Below the pieces are notes generated by a model, which was not told the DNA's origin, did no database searches, and was given only the letters and a program-made list of their open reading frames with translations. From CBDCCT01 sp965214995 (GTDB lineage Bacteria; Deinococcota; Deinococci; Deinococcales; Trueperaceae): a stretch of 64,000 nt of DNA. Shown piece by piece: positions 42,450-50,962 of this stretch (position 1 is its first letter; every line of letters starts with the position of its first letter). The stretch lies in the NCBI GenBank assembly GCA_965214995.1, contig CBDCCT010000002.1, positions 3,472,001 through 3,536,000 of the forward strand, in the 5' to 3' direction. Both the position numbers and the translations under genes were made by a program.

Positions 42450-43253
42450 GTGTTCTTGCTCGCCAAGCTGGTCGGCTATCTGTTGCAGCCGAGCCACCTC
42501 ATCTATCTGGCGCTGCTGCTAGGCGGCGCGCTGGTGTGGAGCCGGCGCGGGTTTCGGGTGGGGCGCTGGCTGCTCTCGGCCGGGCTCGTCGCCAGTTTAC
42601 TGCCCGCTTGGCTGCCGCTTACCGCCTGGCTCGCGGTGCCGCTCGAGGAGCGGTTTGCGCCGCCTCTCGAGCTGCCGCCGCAGCCCGGCGGCATTATCGT
42701 CTTGGGGGGCGCTGAAGAACTCGACCTCAGCGCCGCGCATCCCCAAGCCGCCCTCAACGACGCCGCCGAGCGGCTCGTCGCCTTTGCCGCGCTGGCGCGG
42801 CGCTACCCCGAGGCCCGACTGGTCTATAGCGGCGGCTCGACCGCGCTCAAGGGCGGCGGACCTACCGGCGCGGCGGTGGCGCGTGAGGTGCTGAGCGCGC
42901 TCGGGGTGCCGCCCGAGCGCACCGTCTTTGAGGACGCGGCGCGCAACACGTATGAAAACGCCGTTTTAAGTAAAGCCCTGGTTCGGCCACGACCCGGCGA
43001 GCCGTGGCTGCTCGTCACCTCGGCCATGCACATGCCGCGGGCCGTCGGCGTCTTCCGCAAGGTCGGCTGGCCCGTCGTCCCCTACCCGGTGGACTATCAG
43101 CTGCTGGGGCCGAGCGACCTGACGCTCGACCTGTGGCCGTCGCCCAACGTGCTCGAGGAGTTGGCGCGCTTCGACGACGCCGCGCACGAGTGGCTGGGGC
43201 TCATCGCCTACCGCCTGCTCGGCCGCACCGACCGACTGCTGCCGGCACCCTGA
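42450..43253 (+). CDS. YdcF/ElyC-family membrane protein (DUF218)
   Basis: 267 residues with two N-terminal membrane helices (about 8-30 and 38-62) and a DUF218 domain: GGIIVLGGAEE, ARLVYSGGST, VFEDAARNTYENAV and LVTSAMHMPRAVGVF. E. coli ElyC and SanA of this family affect envelope integrity and lipid-carrier use. It begins with GTG at 42450, 6 nt after the dehydratase stop. Its role in the glycan pathway is inferred only from position. Confidence 0.82.
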   Translation: MFLLAKLVGYLLQPSHLIYLALLLGGALVWSRRGFRVGRWLLSAGLVASLLPAWLPLTAWLAVPLEERFAPPLELPPQPGGIIVLGGAEELDLSAAHPQAALNDAAERLVAFAALARRYPEARLVYSGGSTALKGGGPTGAAVAREVLSALGVPPERTVFEDAARNTYENAVLSKALVRPRPGEPWLLVTSAMHMPRAVGVFRKVGWPVVPYPVDYQLLGPSDLTLDLWPSPNVLEELARFDDAAHEWLGLIAYRLLGRTDRLLPAP

Positions 43254-43266
43254 CGTTTTGATTTTA

Positions 43267-43312
43267 GGTGACATGGCAGTGACGTGGCAGGTGACATGAC
43301 AGTGACGTGGCA
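43267..43312. repeat. 23-nt tandem duplication between convergent genes
   Basis: Two 23-nt units (43267-43289 and 43290-43312) differ by one transition. They fill the gap between ydcF and the convergent lipoprotein gene. The unit is not a multiple of three, in contrast to the repeats inside genes. Confidence 0.9.
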
Positions 43313-43321
43313 GCTAGCGCG

Positions 43322-44911
43322 TCAGCGGTTCGCCTGGTACTGCGCGCGGAACACCATCGCAGCCGGGACGAAGATACGGCGCGGCTCGTTTACGCCGTAC
43401 GCGTTGCCCTCGAGGGTGTTGTACACCTTTTCGGACGCGCGCCCCACTTTGGCGTCCCAGGCCGCCAGCAGCGGGTAGCTGCCGATGGCGTAGGTGCTGT
43501 CGTCTAGGCGCGTCTGCGAGCTTGACGGCACGCCGCCCCGCGCGCGGCCCCCGCCGATATCGCTAGCAAACGAGGCGTAGTCGGCGTCGTCCATCCAGAA
43601 GTCCGCCACCCCCGCCGAGACTTTCTTGACCACCGACACGTCGGCAAAGCGGTAGAAACCCTCCAAGTGCAAGTCGACGGTGGCGGCGATGACGTAGCGC
43701 AGGTAGGTGGCCGGTTGCAAATAGTAGTAGCCGGGGTCGAACGTGTGAATCCACACATAACCCTGGCGCCGCCCGGTATCGACCTCGACGAACCCGCCGT
43801 CGTCAAAAAGCCGGTCGGTCAGGCGCTTGGCGTCAGAAAGCCGCCCCGTGTCGCCCGTGAGCTTGTACATATAAAGCTGATAGCGGATTTGGTGCGTCCA
43901 CGGGTGCAAGAACTCGCGGCTGATAAAGGGGTAGCCGCGCGCTACGCGGTTGCGTTCGCGCCATTTGGCCTCGTAGTGGTTGATGAGGTAGTCGCGCCAG
44001 AAGTCGGCGTGAGCGCCGTAGCCGGGTCTAAGGTCGCGGTTGTGGTGGAGGACGTAAGCCAGCGCGGCGATATTGGCGTGGGTGAGAATCTCGTCCATCG
44101 TGTGGTTGTCTCGGCCGTAATAAGCGCGGCTGTCGGGATCGGCTAGCCAGCGCCAGTTGAGGTAGCCGTCGCCGTTGGTGTCACGCAGTTCTTTGCGCAT
44201 AAGCTGGGCCAGGCGGTCGAGTTCGTCCAAGAGGGCCAGGTCGCCGGTCGCGCGAAACACCACCAAGAGCGAGGTAAAGGCGTCGTTTAAGGGCCGCGCG
44301 TAGGCGTAGAGGTCGCCCTGACGCGCCAGGCGGTCCAAGTCTCGGTACTGACTGCGGTGCTCTAACGCGGTCCAGAGTCGGTCGTACCACCGCAACGCGT
44401 CGCTCGAGAGCTGGCTGCGGCGGAAGTCAGGATCGCCGCGCAGCGCGTAGTCGGCAGCGCCGCTCGCAGGCGGATTCGCGGACGCATCGTGACGCACCTC
44501 AAAGGTCGCTTCTACCTGCTTGCTGCCCCCCGACGCCAAGGTGCTGACCGCACGGATGGTGTGGCGACCCTCGCTAAGCGTGCTCATGTCGAAAGGCTGG
44601 GCGCGGCCACCTGCCGCCGTGCCCGCGAAGTCAAAGGGTTCGATGTGCTCGGTTTGGCGGGGCTGACGCGCGTCGTCCAAATAAAAGGCCACCTTGGACG
44701 TTTCGGCGGCGGCCCGCATAAAGATGTAGACGCGCCCCGACAGGATAGCGCCGTCGAGCGCCTCGCTGCTCGAGCGCTCAGCCGAGCGGCTAAAGCGCAG
44801 GCCGCTGGACGCTTGCGGCTCGATGGGCGTGGGCACCGAGTCGCTACAGGCCACCAGCAGTATAAGACCGACGAAGGAAACGAAAGCCAACAGGCGGCTT
44901 CTTGAAGACAT
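43322..44911 (-). CDS. Secreted lipoprotein of unknown function, paralogue A
   Basis: 529 residues. A signal peptide with lipobox LVAC (Cys22) is followed by an Ig-like segment (about 50-145) and a helical domain with GDLYAYARPLNDAF, DTNGDGYLNWRW (an EF-hand-like Ca-binding loop), YGAHADFWRDYL, HPWTHQIRYQLY and a later YYYLQPATYLRYVIAATVDLHL. This pattern resembles alpha/alpha-toroid enzymes such as polysaccharide lyases or hydrolases, but I do not recognise the family. A divergent paralogue lies at 45502. GAGGAGG precedes ATG 44911. Confidence 0.75.
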   Translation of the reverse strand: MSSRSRLLAFVSFVGLILLVACSDSVPTPIEPQASSGLRFSRSAERSSSEALDGAILSGRVYIFMRAAAETSKVAFYLDDARQPRQTEHIEPFDFAGTAAGGRAQPFDMSTLSEGRHTIRAVSTLASGGSKQVEATFEVRHDASANPPASGAADYALRGDPDFRRSQLSSDALRWYDRLWTALEHRSQYRDLDRLARQGDLYAYARPLNDAFTSLLVVFRATGDLALLDELDRLAQLMRKELRDTNGDGYLNWRWLADPDSRAYYGRDNHTMDEILTHANIAALAYVLHHNRDLRPGYGAHADFWRDYLINHYEAKWRERNRVARGYPFISREFLHPWTHQIRYQLYMYKLTGDTGRLSDAKRLTDRLFDDGGFVEVDTGRRQGYVWIHTFDPGYYYLQPATYLRYVIAATVDLHLEGFYRFADVSVVKKVSAGVADFWMDDADYASFASDIGGGRARGGVPSSSQTRLDDSTYAIGSYPLLAAWDAKVGRASEKVYNTLEGNAYGVNEPRRIFVPAAMVFRAQYQANR

Positions 44912-45501
44912 AAGGATGCCTCCTCTCTTGCCTCGTTACGGTTGTGTCATTCCTAAGGTGAAACTTGCGCGCGAAAGAGCGTAACCAGCTCCCTAGCGAC
45001 GGACCCTCGGACGGTTGCGCCACCAGCTCCACCTGTCTCAGGCACCCAAAATAAAAAACAGGCTTCAACGCTTCCGCGGGGTGAGGCAGCCCCAAGCCCG
45101 TTTACCCTACCCTTGATGCGTGAAAGAAGTATGTAGATATTTATATAAACTTCTCATCCTGCACATGATAAGTGGAATATTTTACACGTGCTATATGGCA
45201 GTTTGCTCGAGCTTCAGGCGGTAGCCCCGACATCGGAACGCCCCGCGCAGCAGGGGACGCCGACGGGACGCCTGCCCGCCATACTCTGAAGTGTGTTCGC
45301 AGAAAGTGGGTTCGCAGCGGCTATCATCCCTACGCGCGGGGTCGGCGCGGTCGCCGGGTCGCCGGGTGGGTTACAGGGTGGATCACAGGGCCGGGGGTTG
45401 GGTCACGCCTCCTCGAGTCGCAGGGGTTCAGGTCACAGGTATTTAAGCCGTGGGTATCTAAATAAATATCTTAAGTATCTAAATTTAAAGAGGTCGTGGT
45501 C
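44912..45501. other. Divergent promoter region between the lipoprotein paralogues
   Basis: About 590 bp with no supported gene. An AT-rich core (about 45113-45190) has TTGATG followed by ATATTTATATAA and can hold promoters in both directions. At 45364-45387 two 12-nt units (GGGTGGGTTACA, GGGTGGATCACA) are repeated. At about 45453-45488 TATCTAAAT-like units recur just before the ribosome-binding site AAAGAGG (45487-45493). Confidence 0.5.
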
Positions 45502-46743
45502 GTGCGTTTGAACGCCGCCCTCGCCGCGGGCGTGTTGCTCTGCCTGACGGGGGCGGGCTGCCACCACGCGCTCGCCGAACCCGACCCGCGACCCGTCACG
45601 TGCCCGTCGACGCGGGACCCAAGCTCGCTTCGTGCCGACCCTGCCTTTGACGCGGCCACGTTGCCGCCGGACGCGCAGGGGTGGCACCGTCAACTGCTGA
45701 CGACGCTGCAACGCTCGCACAACCCAACCGAAATGGCCGAAAGCGGCGACCTCTACGCCTACGCGAGACCCTTGAACGATACCTTCGTCTCGCTGCTGGC
45801 TGCCTTTCGCGTCACGGGCGACCCGGCCCTTCTTGACGAGCTCGACCGTTTGGCTGAGCTTATGCGCGCGCAGCTTAGCGACACCAACGGCGACGGTTAC
45901 CTCAACTGGCGCTGGCTGGCCGTTCCAGACAGCCGCGTCCACTACGGCCAAGACCAACACGTCATGGACGAGATGATGACGCACGCAGGCGTCGCCGCGG
46001 TCGCCTACGCGTTAGACGTCAATCGTGACCTCAAGCCCGAGTACGGCGCTCACGCCGACTTCTGGCGCGACTACTTGGTGCATCACTTCGAGGCCAAGTG
46101 GCGGGAGCGTCGTGAGGTCCCCGAGGGCTTCCCGTTTCTCGAGGGCGAGTTCATGCATCCGCTGGCCCACTGGCTGCGCTACTTGCACTACCGCGCGCTG
46201 CTGACCGGCGACAGCCGCTACCAAGACGAAGCCGACCACCTCACCGATATCTTCTTCGAACAGGAGTTGCGTGAGGTCACCACCCCGGCGGGGCCGGGCT
46301 ACGTGTGGCCTCACAGCACCACCTATACCGACGGCACCGAGATTTACCTGCAACCCACCACCTACACGCGCTACGTCGTGGCGGCGGTGGTGGACTTGCA
46401 CCTAGAGCGCATGGGCCGCTTTGCTGATGAAGCGGTGGTTCGCGCCTTTGCCAACAGCGTCTCGAGCTTCCTGGTAGGTCCGGACGACCTGGGGCGCGAC
46501 ATCGGCGGGGGCGTCAGCCGCGCGGGCCTCCCCGCCGCGCCGCCCGAGTTTGGGCGTGAGGAGTTCACGCTGTTGGCGGACGGTTCGTGGACGTTGCTCG
46601 CCACTTGGGATAAAAGCGGTGCCCTCGAGCAAGCCGCCGCCCACGCGCTGCGCGAGAGTAGCGGCCCCATGGGCCCGTTTATCGCCGCTGACTTGCTCTT
46701 CACCTACCTCTACGACGCCTGCACGGCAACACCAAAAGAGTAA
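45502..46743 (+). CDS. Secreted lipoprotein of unknown function, paralogue B
   Basis: About 413 residues, clearly homologous to the protein encoded at 43322-44911 but without the Ig-like segment. A short signal peptide ends at LTGAGC. GDLYAYARPLNDTF, DTNGDGYLNWRW, YGAHADFWRDYLVHHFEAKW, HPLAHWLRYLHY and YLQPTTYTRYVVAAVVDLHLE align with paralogue A, as does the late DIGGGVSRAGLP. GTG 45502 (8 nt after AAAGAGG) is preferred over GTG 45496. It is followed after 6 nt by a polysaccharide deacetylase gene, which supports a glycan-processing role outside the cytoplasm. Confidence 0.75.
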   Translation: MRLNAALAAGVLLCLTGAGCHHALAEPDPRPVTCPSTRDPSSLRADPAFDAATLPPDAQGWHRQLLTTLQRSHNPTEMAESGDLYAYARPLNDTFVSLLAAFRVTGDPALLDELDRLAELMRAQLSDTNGDGYLNWRWLAVPDSRVHYGQDQHVMDEMMTHAGVAAVAYALDVNRDLKPEYGAHADFWRDYLVHHFEAKWRERREVPEGFPFLEGEFMHPLAHWLRYLHYRALLTGDSRYQDEADHLTDIFFEQELREVTTPAGPGYVWPHSTTYTDGTEIYLQPTTYTRYVVAAVVDLHLERMGRFADEAVVRAFANSVSSFLVGPDDLGRDIGGGVSRAGLPAAPPEFGREEFTLLADGSWTLLATWDKSGALEQAAAHALRESSGPMGPFIAADLLFTYLYDACTATPKE

Positions 46744-46749
46744 ACCACC

Positions 46750-47472
46750 GTGACGACACGTTGGCCTATCCTAACCTACCACGCATTTCATCCCCCCTTT
46801 GAAACGCTCGAGGCCCACCACGCCCACGTCGCCCAAGACCCGTACCTAAACAGCGCCGGGGTGCGCCGCTACACCCTCGATCAGCACGTCTTTAGCGCGC
46901 AGCTCGAGGCGCTGCGCGCGGCGGGCCGGACCACCCCGCGCACGTGGGAGGAGTTGGACGCGCCGGACGACCGCGCGGTGTGGCTCACCTTCGACGACGG
47001 GCACCGCTCCAACCTCACCCTGACGCTGCCCGCGCTCGAACGTTGCGGGTTTAGCGGCATCTTTTTTATCACCACCGACTGGCTGGGCCGCCCCGGCTTC
47101 ATGACCGAGGCCGACCTCCGCACGCTCGCTCACGCCGGGATGTTAATTGGCGCGCACGGCTGCTCACACCGCCACTTCGCGGATCTGAGTGAAGCCGAGT
47201 TATATGCCGAACTGGGAGGGTCCAAGGCCCGTCTCGAGGCTGTTTTGGGGCTCGAGGTGCCGGCCCTGGCCCTGCCCGGCGGGAGCAGCCACCCCGCGCT
47301 GCCGCGCCTGGCCCGCGATCTCGGCTACCGCCACGTGTTCACCTCTCAGGTGGACCTCGCCAGCACCCGCCACGACCCGCTTCGCTGGCCGCGCGCCAAG
47401 CTGCGCACGGGCGTGCGCAACCTCATAGGCAACCGGCGCTACGACCAGTTGCGAACCTACCTGCTGAGGTGA
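46750..47472 (+). CDS. Polysaccharide deacetylase (NodB domain)
   Basis: 240 residues. TFDDGH at residues 80-85 (Asp82, Asp83) and GAHGCSHRHF near 134-143 are NodB motifs 1 and 2; ALALPGGS is motif 3. It hydrolyses N-acetyl (or other acyl) groups from a glycan. There is no clear signal peptide, so a cytoplasmic or membrane-surface lipid-linked substrate is possible. The last 135 bp of the gene recur at 49119-49253, flanking an acquired gene. Confidence 0.87.
   Translation: MTTRWPILTYHAFHPPFETLEAHHAHVAQDPYLNSAGVRRYTLDQHVFSAQLEALRAAGRTTPRTWEELDAPDDRAVWLTFDDGHRSNLTLTLPALERCGFSGIFFITTDWLGRPGFMTEADLRTLAHAGMLIGAHGCSHRHFADLSEAELYAELGGSKARLEAVLGLEVPALALPGGSSHPALPRLARDLGYRHVFTSQVDLASTRHDPLRWPRAKLRTGVRNLIGNRRYDQLRTYLLR
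47338..47472 (+). repeat. 135-bp direct repeat, copy 1 (3' end of the deacetylase gene)
   Basis: The last 45 codons including the stop are repeated at 49119-49253, exactly 1781 bp away, with only four differences seen by eye, all transitions. It marks the left boundary of an AT-richer insert. Confidence 0.92.
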
Positions 47473-47796
47473 TGCGGGTGTAGCAGTGAGCTATGTGCCG
47501 ACGGCGATAGGGCTTAACTGTCGTTGACTTACGGGCGGCTTGGAGAAGAGATTGGTAAAGAAACAGGTTCGGCGAGGAATGTAGAGCTTAATGAGCTTTT
47601 CAACGCGTTTTCGCTTCAAGCTTGAAAACGATGAAGATAGCTGAGAGGGACTGCGTTTCAAGATTTTCAAGGCGTGCGAAGGCAAATTTAGGTCTACTTG
47701 GATTTACTAGGAGTTGAATACGTTCGCACCATGCTAATAGACCAAAGCAGTCGTAACAAAACCCACGGGTGATACCTAAAAGGTAGGTCACGTTTT
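47473..47796. other. AT-richer gap upstream of the acquired glycosyltransferase
   Basis: No gene is supported. There is an inverted repeat GTTTTC/GAAAAC around the perfect palindrome TTCAAGCTTGAA (about 47610-47635) and an AAGGTAGG ribosome-binding site before 47797. Base composition differs from the flanking native genes. Confidence 0.5.
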
Positions 47797-48999
47797 ATGC
47801 TCTATTACATCGCCAAAACATTGGACCGGCCAGATGGCGGGAGCCGCGCCGCCGTTGACATCCTGCTCAGCATCCTAACGACAGACCTGCCCGTGACCGT
47901 GGTGAGCTGCGACCGGTGTGACATCCCACCTTCTGTAAACAGCCACCTTGTTACACCACCTCTTTGGCTTACGCCACCAAGCCAACCACGCTTACCTAAA
48001 CCAAGCCGGCACTTTCCAAAGGACTTTGTGCAGTGGGCGAAGGAAAGCTTACAAGACCCTTTCAGACAACGTCGTTTCGAGGGTAACCTTCGACATGCCG
48101 AGCCTCGACTGGTCATTCACAACGGTTTCCCCAAACGGGATTCCTATGCCTTTAATGTTCTTGGTAGCTTAGGGAAAAGCGTAATGATCGTTCATTCCTC
48201 TCCTAATTCAGTGACGTTTTACAGCAAAAACGATAAGAGCATGACGATAGATTGGGTTTTGGAGAGTATGCAGGCGTGCCTAGCGCTTATTTTTGTGTCA
48301 TCACGGTGCAAAGAAGAGTGGCTCGCATTCGAGGCGCTCAAAGGAAAGCTTGCCTACTATATCCCCAACTGCTGTCGAGAAGACGCAGTTGAAACTGTCG
48401 CCTCACAAGATCGAGGAGAAGTGCGACAACGGCTCGGCTTCAAAGATCAGTTCGCCGTTGTCTGTGCCGCCAGCTTTCAACCAAGGAAAGGTCAGGATGT
48501 CCTTGTCGAAGCACTTCCGGAACTTACGGCAGTAGCGCCAGACCTTCACCTCTATTTTGTCGGCGACAACAGAAACGATTGGGGTGCCACCCTACAAGAA
48601 CGAGCTGCGGGCCTTGGTCACGCTGGGCGCACGCATTTTCTCGGTCTGCGAAGTGACGCCTTGGATCACATCCGCGCTGCCGATTTGCTCATCCTACCTT
48701 CTCGTGCCGAAGCGCTACCCCTTACTATCCTTGAGGCTATGGCTTTGGAAACGCCTGTCGTTGCCACAGACATTGATGGTATTCCAGAGCTTATCGAAGA
48801 CGGAGCTAGCGGTCTGCTATTTCCTGCTGACGACCGCGAGGGATTAGTCAAGGCATTTACCCGCATCTACCAGGATAAAGTGGAGCGCGGTGCATTTGTC
48901 GAACATGCACATGCTCGGTATTGGGCGCACTTCTCAAGAGCTCAGCATCTGAGACGATACCGCGAGGCTATTGATCAACTACGGAATTGGTCGGCCTAG
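47797..48999 (+). CDS. Family 4 glycosyltransferase with foreign base composition
   Basis: 400-residue GT4. LIFVSSRCKEEW, IPNCCREDAV, ASFQPRKGQDVLVEALPEL, LYFVGDNRNDWG and EALPLTILEAMALETPVVATDIDGIPELI are the usual features. Codon use is markedly less GC-rich than in its neighbours, and the hexamer CTCGAG, frequent elsewhere, is absent. Together with the flanking 135-bp repeats this indicates recent acquisition. It probably alters the glycan by adding a different sugar. Confidence 0.83.
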   Translation: MLYYIAKTLDRPDGGSRAAVDILLSILTTDLPVTVVSCDRCDIPPSVNSHLVTPPLWLTPPSQPRLPKPSRHFPKDFVQWAKESLQDPFRQRRFEGNLRHAEPRLVIHNGFPKRDSYAFNVLGSLGKSVMIVHSSPNSVTFYSKNDKSMTIDWVLESMQACLALIFVSSRCKEEWLAFEALKGKLAYYIPNCCREDAVETVASQDRGEVRQRLGFKDQFAVVCAASFQPRKGQDVLVEALPELTAVAPDLHLYFVGDNRNDWGATLQERAAGLGHAGRTHFLGLRSDALDHIRAADLLILPSRAEALPLTILEAMALETPVVATDIDGIPELIEDGASGLLFPADDREGLVKAFTRIYQDKVERGAFVEHAHARYWAHFSRAQHLRRYREAIDQLRNWSA

Positions 49000-49420
49000 G
49001 TGAACAGTGAACAGTTTAAGCCTACACTAAGCGGCCGGAGCGGTAAAAACCTCTGCGCCGTCCGCGGCGTTTAGCTGCGCTTCTGAGCATCTGAAGGATG
49101 AGATCGGCTCTCACAGTATTCACCTTTCAGGTGGACCTCACCAGCACCCGCCACGACCCGCTTCGCTGGCCGCGCGCCAAGCTGCGCACGGGCGTGCGCA
49201 ACCTCATAGGCAACCGGCGCTACGACCAGTTGCGAACCTACCTGCTGAAGTAAATAGTAGCTTGGCTGAGTCCCCAGCAAGCTTTCATCTCGGCGTACCG
49301 ACGTGTGAGGGTAGCGCGGGCAAAACGGGTATCAGCCGGTCTCCCATACCTTTTAGCTCGTTCGCTACGCTAGCCGTAGTTTTTGTTCGTGTATCCCCGC
49401 GCCACGGCTACAGACACCCT
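49000..49420. other. Gap after the acquired glycosyltransferase
   Basis: Apart from the 135-bp repeat copy (49119-49253) nothing is recognised. The remaining sequence is mixed in composition and contains no supported open frame or clear terminator. Confidence 0.5.
49119..49253 (+). repeat. 135-bp direct repeat, copy 2 (truncated deacetylase end)
   Basis: A near-identical copy of the 3' end of the deacetylase gene with no start codon or upstream domain, ending in TAA instead of TGA. About 20 bp before it show faint similarity to the intact gene, so the copy may once have been longer. Confidence 0.9.
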
Positions 49421-50539
49421 CTACGAACTCTCAGAAACCTTCGGGAGACGCGTTAATTTATTCCATTTGCGTTTGAGGTCGCGCGGGGCGTAGTACGCGC
49501 GGTAAGCGAGACGGTGCCCCAGCCCGATAAACGCGTGGCGCGACTTGTAAAAGTGAGGCACGGTAAAAGGCTCGGGGCCGTACTTCTCCTTGTAAGCGCC
49601 CCCGCCGCCCCAATCGTGCCACGTTACCCCGCGCGCCTTCCAGTGGCGCAGCGCCGTCCAGTGCAGCAGTTCGTTGGGGCTTAGCGACAGGTGTTCGCGG
49701 CGGCTAGCGTTGCCCCAGAAAAACGAGAAGGTGTTGAAGCCCGGATAGAGCCCGGTGGCGACGCTCTCCCCGTCGGGGTTGCGGGCGCGCAGCAGCAAGA
49801 GGTGACCGGTCGGGTGCAGGTGGTGAATCAAGCTATGCACCCGCTCGACCCCGTAGGTGGGGCGCAGCCCTTGCTTGTCGAAGACCTCGAGGAGCTGTGC
49901 GTAATACTCTTCGGCGAAACCGTCCGGGCCCGCTTCCTCGATGACGACGCCCGCCTTTCGGGCGTAGCGCACCCTGTTGCGGCAGGTTTTGCGCATCCGC
50001 GCGAGCAGCGCCTCCTCGGGCACGGTCAGGTCGGTGCGGTAGGTGGCGAAGGGGCGCACCGCAAAGCCCAAGTCGAGCCCCGCCGCGCGCGGCAGATGCT
50101 CGTCCAAAAGCTCTAGATGGGCGCAGCTCAGGTCGCGGAAGGCGAACGGCTCGAGCGCCGCGAGCGCCTTGGCGCGGTCTACGCCGGGCTCGAGATTAAA
50201 GCCCATATAACCCGTGGTCCAGCCTGGAAAGGGGCTACCCAGAATCGGCACGCCCCAACGCCTGACCCGCAGCCCGGAAAAGTAACCGAGCGGCTGCTGG
50301 CCGTCCGAGAGTTCCGCTATGATGATTTCGCCGCGCTGCGTGTCGGCGACGGATCGCAGCCACGCCTGGGTCTGGAAGATGCTGCGGTCGGCGAAGGCGT
50401 CGAGCCGGGCCCAATCGACCTCGTCCAGAGGAAGCCGACGCCAGTGCAGCGCGCTGGTCGCCGCGCGGCGCGGCTCAGGACGGGGGCGGTCGAGCGGGTT
50501 TTGGTTCACGTGGTTTTGGTTCACGTAGTTTTGGCTCAC
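49421..50539 (-). CDS. FemAB/GNAT-fold aminoacyl- or acyltransferase-like protein
   Basis: About 372 residues. SIFQTQAWL near the N-terminus, LPRAAG, RKTCRNRVRYARKAGV (FemAB-like basic segment) and late LHWTALRHWKARGVTWHDWGGGG followed by KEKYGPE match the FemAB/lipid-II interpeptide transferase-like group found in glycan clusters. The start is uncertain. GTG 50539, with GGAG just upstream, makes the first codons coincide with a 15-nt x 3 repeat (VSQNY, VNQNH, VNQNP). The open frame continues upstream without homology. The substrate may be an amino acid or acyl group for a sugar. Confidence 0.72.
   Translation of the reverse strand: MSQNYVNQNHVNQNPLDRPRPEPRRAATSALHWRRLPLDEVDWARLDAFADRSIFQTQAWLRSVADTQRGEIIIAELSDGQQPLGYFSGLRVRRWGVPILGSPFPGWTTGYMGFNLEPGVDRAKALAALEPFAFRDLSCAHLELLDEHLPRAAGLDLGFAVRPFATYRTDLTVPEEALLARMRKTCRNRVRYARKAGVVIEEAGPDGFAEEYYAQLLEVFDKQGLRPTYGVERVHSLIHHLHPTGHLLLLRARNPDGESVATGLYPGFNTFSFFWGNASRREHLSLSPNELLHWTALRHWKARGVTWHDWGGGGAYKEKYGPEPFTVPHFYKSRHAFIGLGHRLAYRAYYAPRDLKRKWNKLTRLPKVSESS
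50495..50539 (-). repeat. 15-nt tandem repeat (three copies) at the 5' end of the FemAB-like gene
   Basis: Read on the minus strand, the units GTGAGCCAAAACTAC, GTGAACCAAAACCAC and GTGAACCAAAACCCG follow one another. The first unit begins with the likely GTG start codon. Confidence 0.85.
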
Positions 50540-50962
50540 ATGGCTCCAGGTCGCGCGGCGCAAGAGGAGAAGCGCACGCCGTCCCAAAGCGCCAGCTACC
50601 CGCGAGCGTAGCGGGGCCTCGTCCCGCCGCCGTCCCTCACAGCGGCGGTGTTCAAAACGCGGCGCGCGCTTTTGTAAGTCGCATCTATTATAATAAGTCG
50701 TATGTAAGCCGTGAGCTAGTCGCCACCGCTTCAAAAACCCGAAGGTGTCCCAAGTTGTGTGTTTGAACGAGCGTCTTTGCGTTAATAACGGAACTGGTTT
50801 GGAGCCATGCATAGCCATACATAATGCCCATACACACTCTGTGATACACCGCCGAACCGCTGATGATGAGCCGCCGCGCTGCCCCAGGCGCGTGCTCGAG
50901 CGGGAACGGCAAGGGGACGCAGCCATCCGACAATGTCTCATGCTTAGTCGCAGGCTTACGAG
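50540..50962. other. Divergent gap between the FemAB-like and flippase genes
   Basis: No supported gene. The palindrome TATTATAATA (50686-50695) lies between two TAAGTCG copies and includes TATAAT, a candidate -10 for either direction. Open frames here have no recognisable product. Confidence 0.4.

Noticed and set aside
45172..45465. 97-codon frame between the lipoprotein genes
   Set aside because: It consists largely of the tandem-repeat sequence (GWVTGWITG) and has no homology or start signal that would support a gene.
47338..49253. Insertion sequence or integron cassette around the acquired glycosyltransferase
   Set aside because: No transposase, integrase, terminal inverted repeats or attC-like site was seen; the flanking repeats are gene-derived.
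50540..50941. Upstream extension of the FemAB-like gene (134 extra codons)
   Set aside because: The extension has no conserved sequence, crosses the likely promoter, and the first plausible start with a ribosome-binding site is GTG 50539.
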